In this document: positions 40,801 through 52,420 of the stretch, in pieces
Numbering within the stretch: position 1 is the stretch's first letter
Layout of the letters: every line of letters begins with the position of its first letter
NCBI GenBank assembly: GCA_013397845.1
Contig: VZTG01001536.1
Coordinates: 823,154-887,153, forward strand
Origin: Melanocharis versteri
Lineage: Eukaryota; Chordata; Aves; Passeriformes; Melanocharitidae
Length of the DNA: 64,000 bases
Reading direction: 5' to 3'
Position numbers and translations under genes: made by a program
Notes under the pieces: generated by a model
The model's input: the letters and a program-made list of their open reading frames with translations, nothing else
Database searches by the model: none
What the model was told of the DNA's origin: nothing

Positions 40801-41950
40801 ATGTTTTTTTTGCGGCCCCTTTAGCTCTGTGCAGGGGATGGGGAGGGAGGCATTATGGATTTTTTTATATCATATGTGCTATTTTTTCCTGTATTTTTAA
40901 ATAATATGTTTTAAACCCCTATTATTATAACAAGGTATTTAAAATTCAAATTTTTGTCTTCACCTTTCCAAATATGAGATAAAATCCCAGGCACACAAAT
41001 TGTGTCGTTGTCCCATTAAGTACATTATTCTCAATGCAGTTGGTAGGAATTCCAATTATATTAGTGGCACACAAATATGCTAAAAAGAACATAGATAATT
41101 ACAGATTGAATATTCTGGTTATTTATTTTCAATTCTATATAGTTCATACACAATTAATTCACACTTTACATACTCTATCTGTAATCAATACCTTTTGTAA
41201 ACAACATGTATTCAGAAGAACAGTAATAGAGAGAAAAATAGTGTTTGCGATCAGGAAAGTGCATTCAAACTTACATGAAGTTCTTTGCAATGCTTCCTCT
41301 ATGAGTAGCAACTTTGAAGGCTGATTTAAGTCAAGTGAACAGCATGGCCCAGATGAAATTTTCCTGAACACCACCTGTGTAGCTAAGCAAAGCTAGCAGT
41401 GACCCTGGCTGTTCCCTAGGCAGTATTTTCTGCAGAACGCATTGTTGCTGGGCACAGAGAATGATTTATTTCTAACTTCAGGCATACAGGCTAGAGAGGA
41501 TTGTTTTTTCACCTTCAGAAAACTTCCCACAATACCTCTCCCCAATTCTCTGTGATCTACCACCGTGTAGATAGTGATGCATTACACCGTCTGGCCCTGA
41601 TGCTCACGTCCATTTAAGAAGTGAGTTATGATTTAGTAAGAAAGGCAGTTACTTGGCTTTCTTAGAACAGATTATGTTTGCTTTCATAGGAATTATAGCA
41701 AAATGGAATAGCCTCATTGCAAGGAACAGCTGCATATTATTTTTTTTCAAATCAACTAGGGATCGAAGAGGTTTATTGATTTATTAACAAGATGTAATTA
41801 ACTGGCAATCAGTGAACTACACTTACAGAATCAAAGTCAGCAACACAACAAATAAACCACAACATGAGATGCCTAGAGACTGTAAACATAGTCTTACAAT
41901 TTGCTGAACACCATTTTGTACTCATTCTCAGGAAGTTCTCATCTCACCAC
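37875..41950. other. AT-rich non-coding DNA, no gene seen
   Basis: This is unique-looking AT-rich DNA with no recognised repeat or gene. A pyrimidine-rich acceptor-like site precedes 37998 and a GTAAGT lies at 39353. A plausible partner upstream of the latter (TTTTAGCAG ending at 39240) would give a 112-bp open segment, but the acceptor is weak and the peptide unrecognised. Confidence 0.5.
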
Positions 41951-41954
41951 ACAC

Positions 41955-42260
41955 AAATGCCTCACACAGTGGGATGCATCCTGCCTGCAGGGACACGCAG
42001 GGTGGGTTACAAGCACCCCCTTTCCTGTGAGGGCAATTCCTGTATTTACACCTTCCTAAACCCCTCCCCACGTACCTGCACTGCTCCACATGATCTACTG
42101 ATCAACATGCTGGTGAGGGACCACCGTGTTGCACACCGTGCTGTTGCCTCCTTGCTGTAGGGCAGGGAGGGGCAGCTTTTGGCAGGTGGGGTTGCAGCGC
42201 CAGTAGGGCAGCTTCTGGCGATATCAAACCCTGTCTGGCAGCTGCTAGTCTCCACCCAGG
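41955..42260. other. GC-rich patch, nature unknown
   Basis: The local composition is clearly richer in G and C than the flanks. There is an internal near-duplication: GTAGGGCAG followed by CAGCTTTTGGCAG near 42160-42185, and AGTAGGGCAGCTTCTGGCG near 42203-42221. Open frames on both strands (41864-42160 plus, 42046-42303 minus) match nothing I know. A decayed GC-rich transposable element is possible. Confidence 0.4.
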
Positions 42261-42264
42261 CAGA

Positions 42265-45200
42265 GATTTTTGTCCTTTTAAAAATACTTCCTTTCAAACT
42301 CACTTTTACGCTCTTGTAAGCCTTGCTGCTGTTTAATCCAGCTGGCGGTCACATTAAACAAACCATGACTCTTAATTTCTTCTTTACTTTATCAGGTTTG
42401 GGGCAAACACCCTCTCATCAGAGGCAGTTTTGGAAAATGTGTTCACATATCCTGGGTACACACAAATTCTTCTCACATCACTTGCTGTTATCAGGTCATG
42501 TTAACAAGAGCAGACTGCTCAGATTCTGCCATGCCATTTCCTAAAAATACTGGTGTAAAACTGTGCATTATTTCACAGAAATAAATCTGGGGAAAAAATT
42601 GTACAGTGGCCAAGTAATCACTATAAAAGTATAAGATTGGCAAATATGGCTTTAAAGACATATAGTAATCATTCCCAGATTGTAAAATGGACTTCCTGGC
42701 TACAGAATATAATGCTTTCTACAACAGGTTTGTTTATTGATACCTACTTGTGGCTTCAAAGTACACTTATAACTAAATACGTCAGCAGCCTGATAGATGC
42801 TTGATTAAAGGAGCTTTTGGATTTTGGTCTTTTTGAATGCTGAAGGTGGAGTTTCTCCCTCCCAGGATATCATTGTAACCATGAGAATATACCCAATAGT
42901 TAGTTCATCATGAGAGAATGTCCCATGATTAATGAGAACCTAGAAAAATCATGAGGCTGTAGCATTGTGAGCATTCAAAGAAACAGCTTTTTCCAAGTAT
43001 ATTTTTCTTTGTTATTACCTTAATCCAGCCTGGGTTACTGGCTACATCTTTAAGGAATCCAAGCAGTATACTTTACTGATGAGTTATGAATGGTTGAGTT
43101 ACTCTATTTCTCTAAATGTTCCAATTTCAGGCTTCAGGTTTCACTGTGCTGTCTCGTCAGGGCTTAGTGACCACATGTATCATCACACTGCTGAAAAATT
43201 CCGTGTTTCCTATTAATGAATACCTTGGACAAAAAACCTAAAAGATGGGAAAATCAAAGCCTACCTAATGATCGGTAGTAGGCTCTCTCCTGTGATTCCT
43301 GTATGTTAGCCCAATGAGTTAAAATGTTAGGGCATAGTTAATTCAGACTGTCACTTGAAATAAAGAGTAGAGACCTATGGAGTTTTTGCATTGCAGCATT
43401 TCAGTGTGTTGTGCAGAAGTGAAAGTTAACATTGAAATTTCTCCTTAGGCATTCTTCTTAGTAACAACTTAATTGAGATCACAAAGGACATCTAGAGTTT
43501 TTACTGGTCTTTAACTAACTCATCGTGGTAATGAACTTAATTATTGTTGCTCTTTTTTTAACCTGCAGCAAACTGTGGTTGTTGAGCTTTGTCTCAGATT
43601 ATTCATCTGCATTAGCAGCATTTACAGTACTACATTGGCACGGGTAAGGAAAGAAATTTCAGATCATGGGACCTTTCAAATGTTTATTATTGTTTTTGTA
43701 TGATTTCTTAAATTTTCAATTAGGATATTACGCTTGGATGCTATACCTCTTTTTTTTTTGCATAGAAAGAAATGTTGCTTTATTCCAAATGAGACCCTCT
43801 CAGATGCAGAGAGTCTTGGATTTTCAGTTTTCCTGTTTTATGTTTTGTTGACTTGAAATTGTGAACGTTTTGTGGCAGAGACTCTCTGTTTCGTTTTCAA
43901 TTTATGCAGTGTCTCGTGTCATGGGAATCCAGTTCTAACTGAAGGCATTAAGAGAAAGTACCATTCTTGTAGGGTTATGTAATTTGTGACCTACTATTTT
44001 CCCATCTGAAAATGGTAAGGTTTGAGATAAGCAAAATTAATACAAATTGTTTGCTTAATAAGGACAAGAGAAATACATTTCCAAGGATATCTTACCTTCA
44101 TGACCATGGATGTGAAAAATGAATAGTAGATGTAAGGTAGACTGTTTTTATTGCCTGCTTAATACCTCCAACATAAAACTGTAATTGAGCATAAAAACAT
44201 AAATTCTCCTAGCACAAAACATTTCTTATTAAGATAAACCTGTCAGTATGATGATACAAGCAATAACCTTGGATTACAAGAATGTGGGCTAGAAATCTTT
44301 ATAAGTAATCTCACAAAAGTCCTCCCTTATTGACTTATACTTTAAGAATCAATTACTTCAGATTTTCATTGGATAGAGAAAATGGTTGAAAAAGCCAGAA
44401 TAAAATGTATATGAAATACTGATATCCCTATTTCTGCTTTCTCAAAACTTTAATCATGCAGTTGTAGCTCAGGAATGACTACTGTGATTTGCTTGCTGTT
44501 TTTTTGTTAATTTTTTTTTTCATAGCACTCATGCATCCAAGTGCACCTGAAAAGAAGCCAAAAAAGAAAAGTCTCAGCCCCATTGCAGATTTACATCTGA
44601 AATTCTGCATTTGTGCATACAGTGGTCTTTACTGTGTCTGCAATCAGAGTTGTAAAATACAACTTAGGATACTAACACACACACACTTAAAAGTAAATAT
44701 CTGGTGTCATCGTCATATATATTAATTTTTCATTTTTATGGATGAAAGCAGAGCCAGTTCACTGCTATTATATCTCCTGTATTACAGATAGACAAGGGGA
44801 ATAATATGCATAGTAAGAGTCTCTTTGTTGAAGAACGGTGACCTGTCTCTCCTGGTGCTTGAAGTCCTGCATAATAACAATCCAATAAGTCCTGTACAAC
44901 ATAGCAAGAGTAGAGATGCTCTGTTTGTTGGCCTATATTTTTCTGCTACAGTAAATGTGATTATGTTTTTACTACCTGCTCACTGAAAGAAAAAACAGAA
45001 ATGGCTTTTCACAAAATAGCAAATACTCTACCAATTATAGAGTGAAATCATGAAAAGAATATTTTAAACTTTCAAATTGTTACTGGAACATTTCAATTTA
45101 TCTGTGATTTCATGAAATCTGAATCTAAAGTTATAGCTGGGTTTGAATTGAAAGTGTCCCGTAGTGAAATGGAAGTCATTACTCAGAAAGTATGTAATGA

Positions 45201-48200
45201 AATTAAAATCAAAGAAGGATAGCAGCACTTTTAATTGGAAAGATTCAGTGTGTGTTAAAGACAATATGTTTTGACATTTAATCTTTTTTGTGGAGTTTAG
45301 TTGGTTGAAAATATTTTAGCCTATATGTATATCTCATTAATATACTCTAATAAGAAAAATATATAGCCTAATCATTCAAACATGCTAAAAGATATTTCTA
45401 CATTGTCTTATGACCTGTAGACAGTAAGATGTAAATAAGTACATGTGATTTTCTTTTGCTAGAAGCATATTTTCCAAAATTAGTTCAATCTGGTTGAATC
45501 CTCTATCTTTCAGTATTTTGGGCAATAAAGAAGCTTCTTCAATGCTGTCTCTCAAATTCACTTAATCCCTGTTCTAAATTAATCATGTTCCAGAACAAGG
45601 AAGTTCAGCTCCAAACTTATAGACTCTTTGGGTTCTCTGTAGGCCAAATTTTCACTAATGCTAGGTATTTTTGTTGGTCTTGAGGTAAGCATATAAATGC
45701 TTATTATGAAGAGGCCTATCATTTTGTGTGTTTTGCGTATATAAAAATGCAAAATAGCAGTACCTGATTTCACTACCAGGGATCCTACTGCAAGTAGAAG
45801 GACTGAATAAAGCTATAAACTCACTTTTTTCTTAGTGTCATATAGAAATAATTTGATAGGTCAGTGGATACGGTAATCTACATGTGTAACATTGGTTTTC
45901 CAAACATCACTTTTCCAGTTTTCTACTCAAAACACGTGGCACGTTTAATTAAAAAAAAAAATGCTTGAACCTTGCTTCAGAAGTTATATTGTAAAACAAC
46001 CCATAGAAAATAGGTATCTACCTGTAAGAAGAAATAAGAATTTCCCTCTTGTGTAAAACAATACAAACTTTATTTACGAAAATAAAAAACTATATATACA
46101 TTTTCAACAAACTTACGCACAGAACAAATATCAGGACTTTTTTGCCCCTTTTGCTTGTTTAACCTGGCATTATCTGTGAGCAAATAAACAGGTACCATGG
46201 GAAAATCCTGCAAGCCACTTAGAAGAAAAAAATCATCATCATATGATTCAATTACAAATCAAAGCAAATGTTCTGCAATCTGGGAAATTTTTTTCCACTT
46301 CTAATCCATGGTATTTTTTTTTCTGTGATTTGATTGGTTTTTTTGTGAAGTTTCCCTTAAGCAGGTGCCTCGAGTTTTTAATCTGACTTTTCTGACTTAA
46401 AGTCCTGTAGCTGTGGCCGTTGTATTCCAGTGCTTTCCATGTTGCAGATACATGGCTCATCTCAATATACTGAATTCAGATATATGGAATTCATTAGTGT
46501 GAGGACAATAATTTAATTCCCCATACAGCAATTCAGTGCTAGTAGCAATTTAAATCTAGGAAGGAAAAATTCTGTGTTACCTTGCAGGTAAGGACTTGTA
46601 ATAGGTTGTGAATGGATAATTAGACTGCAGGTTCTGCTGGATAACAACAGTTCTTTACATTTGTGTTTCTTTAATGCTAAACACAAGTCCCCATTCATTC
46701 AACAAGTAATGGAGTTCAACTAAAATCCTCTTAAATCCTGTGTCTTTTAAAGCCAGTGGTCATTTTACTGCAGATAGCAGTGAAGACAAGAATAAATCCT
46801 CACTTATAAGCACAAGCTACTGTCGTTTAAGGAAGATTCTATTATAAATGCTGTTTTCTTTAAATATTAATATGTCTAATGAAAGAGAAACAATCAAAGT
46901 GAAGAGAAACAAAAATCTGACTGGACAGGTGGTCAGGAAGATGGTAGTACCAAAGTTTCTCATAGTCTCACAGCATAATTTTTTTTCATTTTTTTTAAAT
47001 ATAAATAAATTTTCCAAAACCAGTTAAAGGAAAGATCTGACCTATATTTTCCTACCAGTGTATCACTAAATGTTTACATTATAAGCTGAAAATAGTTTGC
47101 TAAGTGGTCAGAATTTAAGAGCAACTTAGATTAAACATTTTCATGCTCATTTGTGCAATGCCTCTGGTATTCTAGCAGTATAAAAAGATTTTCTTGGCTT
47201 CAAACTATTGGATCAGGGTGATTTTGACATCATTAATCTCTCTTTAAGAGCATTAGGGTTTTTTTTTTATTTAAAAATGTGAGTGGTGAAAGGTAGAAAG
47301 AAGTAATTTTCACGAAATAGTGCTTTTTAAAAAGTTTTGTCAGCAAACACTGCAGATGAAAGAAATGACTGAATTCTAAGCTAATGGTTCTAAAGATAGT
47401 ACAGACATACGGAGTTTGCAAGGTCTAAGGATATGATTTTGAAGAATATGTATAGCCTTGAGCTGACTAGTCTGCATGCTCACGTATGTGCAAGGAATTC
47501 AGCCTCAAGCTAAGAATCCTCATTTCAAGGAAAGACGATTCCAGGAGAAATAGTCTTTAGGGGTCTGCAGCGTGTTAACTCACATCGAAAACCACAATCC
47601 ACTCATTAGTAATGTTGCCTTCTCCTGGGGCTAGAGTACTACTACCAGGGTGGGAATTGTTCTTCAGTTGTGTGACTTTCTAGGCCAATGACCCGCATGT
47701 TATTGAGTTAATTATTGATACACATTTCATTGAATAAATCAATGATTGGTTTTAAATTTTGCACACGAGTTAAAGGTGCTTTCAGTTCCACCATAAAGCT
47801 ATACTCAGGAGCGTGCTAGAGTATTGTTTAGTGATGGTGAGAGATAAAATCACAGTTTGTAAAACCTTCAAACACTGACATTGGTGGGGGGAGAAGGTAT
47901 ACTTGTAACACAGCTATAGTAGATCAGTTCTACAAGATGATTTGGGTGGTACATTAACATTGGTTAATCTGACCAGGATCGGTTTAAGTAAAAATTAGTG
48001 CAAAGCTTGTGCCACCTTTACATGATGGCCACTTGAAAGACACTCAAATAATATAAGGGTCATCAAAGATACTGTTTAATTGAACATGAGTTTCAGCATG
48101 ATATGGTGGCTGATTAAATAAATGTAATTCCTGTACACAAGCTGAGGACTATCAGTTGTAATTGCACCTATATACGACATTTACAGAAGCATCACTGGAC

Positions 48201-48740
48201 ACGATGGCCATTTCTGATGTCCATATGTTTAGAAGAATATTGATAATTAGTAAAGGACTTTAAGAAATTTGGGAAACTTGTCCTTTGGGAAGTCTCATTG
48301 CCTTTCTGTGATTAATTACTGCATGAATTCTGGTTGTGCCTGCATAATAAGACACCAGTTTATAGCAAAATGTTCTACTATCCCTCAAATAATGTAAATT
48401 TCCCCTTCTCTTGTTTCAAGTTTGTATATCATCTATCTCTTTAATTCTATGCTGTACTGATGATGCCTTTCAACATTGCAAAGTACAACTTAGTTAAATA
48501 TCCATAAAGTCAAAGAATTAAAGAGTTACTAATCTCAAAGCCAATACTTATGGAACTGTAATAACAAAATTATTCTGGCATAACACATTGGGTTTTTTCC
48601 TTTTTAGTTTTTAAGATATTACAGTAGAGAGAAGGTAATACAAGTTCTGCATTTTCATTGCCATATGTTATCTCGACTGAACTCCAGACCAATAAAATCT
48701 TCATTTTCTAGTCTTAAAAGAAAAAAAAAACATATTTAGC
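42265..48740. other. AT-rich non-coding DNA with one candidate short exon
   Basis: No gene can be called. The best lead is 43569-43643. It has a strong polypyrimidine acceptor (CTTTTTTTAACCTGCAG), a GTAAGG donor and 75 bp between them, open as 25 codons in frame. A short (AC)n lies near 44675-44687. The other short frames are unremarkable. Confidence 0.5.
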
Positions 48741-48744
48741 TTGG

Positions 48745-48990
48745 CACACAGCTTTACAACTTTTTCCTTTACCTTTATGGGTTTAATTATACTTTCCTTC
48801 AAAATCTCTTCTATAGCCTTTCAGCTGTTAAGGTAAGATTAATGAGTTTGTAATTGCCAAGATCAGTTTTATCAGTTTCTTAAATATGCACATGGCACTT
48901 GCCACACTCCAGTTATATCCTGTTTTCCCGACTTTGTTAGATTTATTAGCAGTACTTGTTCTTGCATTTATGTTGTCATGTTCTTGTTTT
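48745..48990 (-). mobile_element. Ancient CR1-like LINE reverse-transcriptase remnant
   Basis: On the minus strand three consecutive pieces of the non-LTR reverse-transcriptase N-terminal region appear in the correct order, each in a different frame. A CIFKK segment (about 48875-48892) corresponds to the family's TPIFKKG. KTDLGNYKLINLT (about 48831-48869) corresponds to the DPGNYRPVSLTS block. KAIEEILKESIIK (about 48784-48822) corresponds to the GKxMEQIILExI block. The order and spacing match CR1-clade ORF2, and the frameshifts between blocks show long decay. The fragment fades out before the catalytic LDFSKAFD block. The overlapping open frames 48828-49016 minus and 48886-49164 plus are by-products. 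CR1/L3-type is my reading; an L2-type element is the alternative. Confidence 0.6.
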
Positions 48991-48994
48991 CTGC

Positions 48995-50435
48995 AGACTG
49001 GAGGTGATCCAGTCATACTGGGATATAAAACTCTTTGGATGGTGCTTCATGCTGATATGTTGTATTCTGTACACTCATTCCCATTAGCGTTCTGTGCTTC
49101 CTTGTATGGTTTGATTATTATTTTTATCAACATATTGGGTGATATAAACGGGAGACGAAAGTAGAGGCCTCTTCATTATAAAGAAGATTGGCAAATACTC
49201 ACCATCCATAAAGGTATCATTCTGATCTTCCACATTCAAGAAAAGCTAACGGAAAATGAAACGAGAAACAAAAGCTTTTGGGACATTTCCAGGCTGCTAA
49301 GTAAGACTGAGACAGATCATGCTCAACTGTCTGGCAACTTTGGGAAGATTTAAATACCTAAGTTGACACAAATGAGTGTTTTAAGGTCACTTAAGGAATA
49401 AGTTAAGTTGCATTAATTTAGGCATCAGTTGGAGTGCTTGGCTGTTTGGACTCCCATTTGGATCACCAGACACGCAATCTTTACAGATGCTACAGTGTTG
49501 TGAGCTGAGACAGCAGCAAAGAGATACTGACTTTTTACCCTAAAATCACACACCTGCGACCTAATCCTATTTCCTAAACATTGTCATGCTGTGCCATTCA
49601 AAATCCTCTCCTGCTTCTTACCTGGCCTCCGGGTGTCACCACCTGCTGAAGTGAATGCTCTCCCTTGTGTTCTGTGCCCTGCTTGCCAGCCCCACGTGCA
49701 AGTCTCCCCATGGTGCATCTCAGATGACGCAGGGCACGTGCTCTGAAGGAAAGGAAGGAAATTTCAGTAACACTACTGTACATTGCCATGATATTAGGAG
49801 ATGTCTGCCTCTAGTCTGCAGTGCACAGACTGTATGGCTTATGCATATTAAAAGGTCTTAAAAGGTCTCCAAAAGTAATGTATATGCTTGGCCGTAACTG
49901 TGACCTGTGGTGGCAACAGTTAGGTTCTTTCTTAAGCTGCCCTAGCTATTATTGAGGATTGAGCAAATTCTACCATAGACACAAGATAATAAGTTGTCTT
50001 AAGAGCACAATGAAGGGAAGTTCACAGTTAAATGTACTTCCTCATGTCTGGAGAAGGAACGTGTGAAAAGGAAGACCGGACTAATATTTTCAGCACGTTT
50101 TTGGTTTTTTGGGGTTTTTTTTTGTAGTGGCTATAGTCTTTGCATGTTAGACATATTAATTATTGCTATTTTTATTTTCCAAATAATTATTTAATCCCAT
50201 AATTGATTAATTGCATATGTACTTATTGACTAACTGGTTCTGTCCATTGGTGATTATCTGTGTTACTGATTCATAATACTTTATTTCTCTTCATATTTAC
50301 TTTACAGTAGAAGATTCATCATAAAATTACTTCACAGCTTAATTGAATCATTGCACTATAGAGCAATTCTAAGGCAATTGCTTTCTAGATAATTGATTAC
50401 TTTTCAGTGTGACCAACCATAACTGACCTGTCGTT
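48995..50435. other. Non-coding DNA with a GC-rich patch and paired CACGTG sites
   Basis: No gene is visible. A GC-richer patch at about 49610-49745 contains two CACGTG E-boxes, at 49693-49698 and 49735-49740, with ATGACGCA between them. Overlapping short frames (49598-49789 minus, 49655-49861 plus) have no known product. A T/G tract with TTGGGGTTT lies at 50099-50126. The part near 49000-49165 may extend the LINE remnant to its left, but I cannot align it. Confidence 0.45.
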
Positions 50436-50439
50436 CTTT

Positions 50440-50985
50440 ACAGTATTTCTTCTTTCCTCATTCTCAACACTGTCCTTGTCTTTCTGTTGTTTCCATTAAC
50501 ACTATAAATCCTTTTTTTCAGTATCCATGAATTAGTTCTCCATCTCTTTCCCATTTGGTTAATTATCTTCTTGAGCATGTGCTTGGTTTTCTACTTTCCC
50601 ACTCCCACTACATCCAATTCAGTCCAACATTTGCTCTTTCCATCTTCCTGATCCCAATATAGGGCTAGAATCATGAAATGGTCTTCACAATTTCTCAGAA
50701 CCTCCAAGTAATTTTTCTTGCCCTCCATCTGGTTTTGATTTTGTTGATCATATTAACCCGCATTAGCTTTAAGGTGCTCACATCCTTCTATTTTTCTTGC
50801 CATCTCTGTCTTCCATTTCTGCTCCTCCAAGAGTCTCTCAGGGCCTCTTTGTTCCATTTGTGTTTTTGACGATCATATCCACTTCTAATTTCAAAGTCCC
50901 AGTTTTTACTGGCCAATAAGTCTGCCATTTTGTCCTTATCTGTCGGCTTTTGTATGTTCTCAAATTGCACTGATGTTAGGCAGTT
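50440..50985 (-). other. Pyrimidine-rich plus strand (purine-rich minus), unrecognised
   Basis: About 70 percent of plus-strand bases are pyrimidines in sampled lines (for example 16 purines in 60 at 50461-50520). The minus strand therefore reads as purine-rich, coding-like sequence, with a 60-codon frame at 50788-50970 that contains many Arg, Lys, Asp and Trp. I could not assign it to a family. It may be a decayed retroelement or retrocopy next to the LINE at 51083, from which it is separated by an AT-rich gap. Confidence 0.3.
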
Positions 50986-51082
50986 CTGAACTTTTTTTTA
51001 AAATTTTTTTTCTTTTCAGTTTGAATGTGACTAAAATTTATACTGCTTGAAGTCATAAGCTACAAAGGCAATAATAGAAACA

Positions 51083-52420
51083 TCAGACTAGATTATTCTG
51101 AATCACACCAAGGTCAATCTATATCAGAATCTTATCTCCAGTGATGGTAGCTTGTAGTAGATAATAAGGAAAAGACAATAGCAGGAAAAGTGCCAAATGA
51201 TACTTTTGCCAATTTCCCCTCCCTAAAGAGAGCAATGCCATATTTACTTCCATAAGATAAAACGTAGCCCTGGATCTTTGAACTTTTCTCTTACAGTATG
51301 AAAAGTTACAGTCAGTTTAATTTCTCCCTCAATAGGTGCTAAACCTCTGAGTATTCTTATCAATTCTCAATCAAATTCTTATACAATTTTCAGTGGCTTT
51401 TCTAATTTTACTTTATGAAATAGAGAGGTAAAGGTTTTGCTCAGCTGCTCAAATTATGAAAGAATGTTATAATGATACAGTAGCAAATTGAAGTTTTTTG
51501 TTCTAGTCTTTATAACTTCCTTTTTTTTATAAATCATTTAATTTGCCTTTTAAACTGCCATTAATTTGAGGATCCCAATGAACTACATATAATCTTTATC
51601 TTCAAGCATAGAGGGCATTTAGAGCCTATTGTTCACATTTATTCCTATGTTTTCCAGTCTGTTATAGGCTTTAGTGTAATCTTTTCAACAAATCTCTCAA
51701 TATTGTGATTTTGGTAAATTGGCTTTAGTTTTATATCGGACAATTTTCATGTTGTAAATTACTTTGTCTCCTTACCTTTCAACTCTTTCCCTGATCATGT
51801 ATGACTGTCAGAAGGTCCGGCATCAACTACTGCAGAATTCTACCAATAATCTCCTGCGTTATGAAGACCCATTGCTTGTTCGTGTCCTTTCCCTCTTGTT
51901 TTTAAATCAGTCAATAATCCATGTAGGAGCATTTCTCTTTATTATACGCTTAGTTTCTTAAAGTATCTTTTAAGGGACATCATGAAAAATTTTTTAATCC
52001 AAATGAGCATTTATGACCAGATTACTCTTCTTTCTCATGGCCATTCTTTCCATCAGTGAAGGATATCTTTGTAATACTCCCTTCCACTAAGACTCTATAG
52101 ATGCTTATTCATTGTACCAGGAGACCTGTAATTTCCTTGTGTTCTCCTGTTCCCTCGTATTCTGCCACTGGTACGAACTTGGGGACACATTTGACTTGAG
52201 CCTGACTTAAATTGTGTCTTGCATCTAATAGTTGGTAGGCTTACAATTATATATTTAAGTGTCTTCAGAACTCTTGGAGAAGTGCTGCTGGGTATAGTTA
52301 TGTCTTAGTATTTTCTCACTCATATTTTCCATTTGATAAGGTTCCTTGTATTTCTTTTTTTGCAAAGATAGATCTACTTAAGCTCCTGAACACGGGCTGC
52401 AAATTGCCCAAAGATCTGAG
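51083..52420 (-). mobile_element. Ancient CR1/L3-like LINE, 3' portion
   Basis: Read on the minus strand, the end at 51083-51142 resembles the 3' tail of old amniote CR1/L3 LINEs: GGAGATAAGATTCTGATATA, then GATTGACCTTGGTGTGATTC, compared with the family's GGATACTGGxCTAGATGGAC and CTTTGGTCTGATCCAG. Upstream, near 51345-51370, is a GAGGGAGAAATTAAACTG block like the C-terminal region of such elements. At 51974-52005 the minus strand encodes LDxKxFHDVP, a decayed counterpart of the catalytic-region LDFSKAFDTVPH block. A TWIID segment follows at about 51905-51923, where the family has TIRWIRNW. GNYR at about 52130-52140 precedes it, closer than in an intact element, which implies deletions. Stops and frameshifts are abundant. 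It is a dead copy, much older than the CR1 at 62095. Confidence 0.5.
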
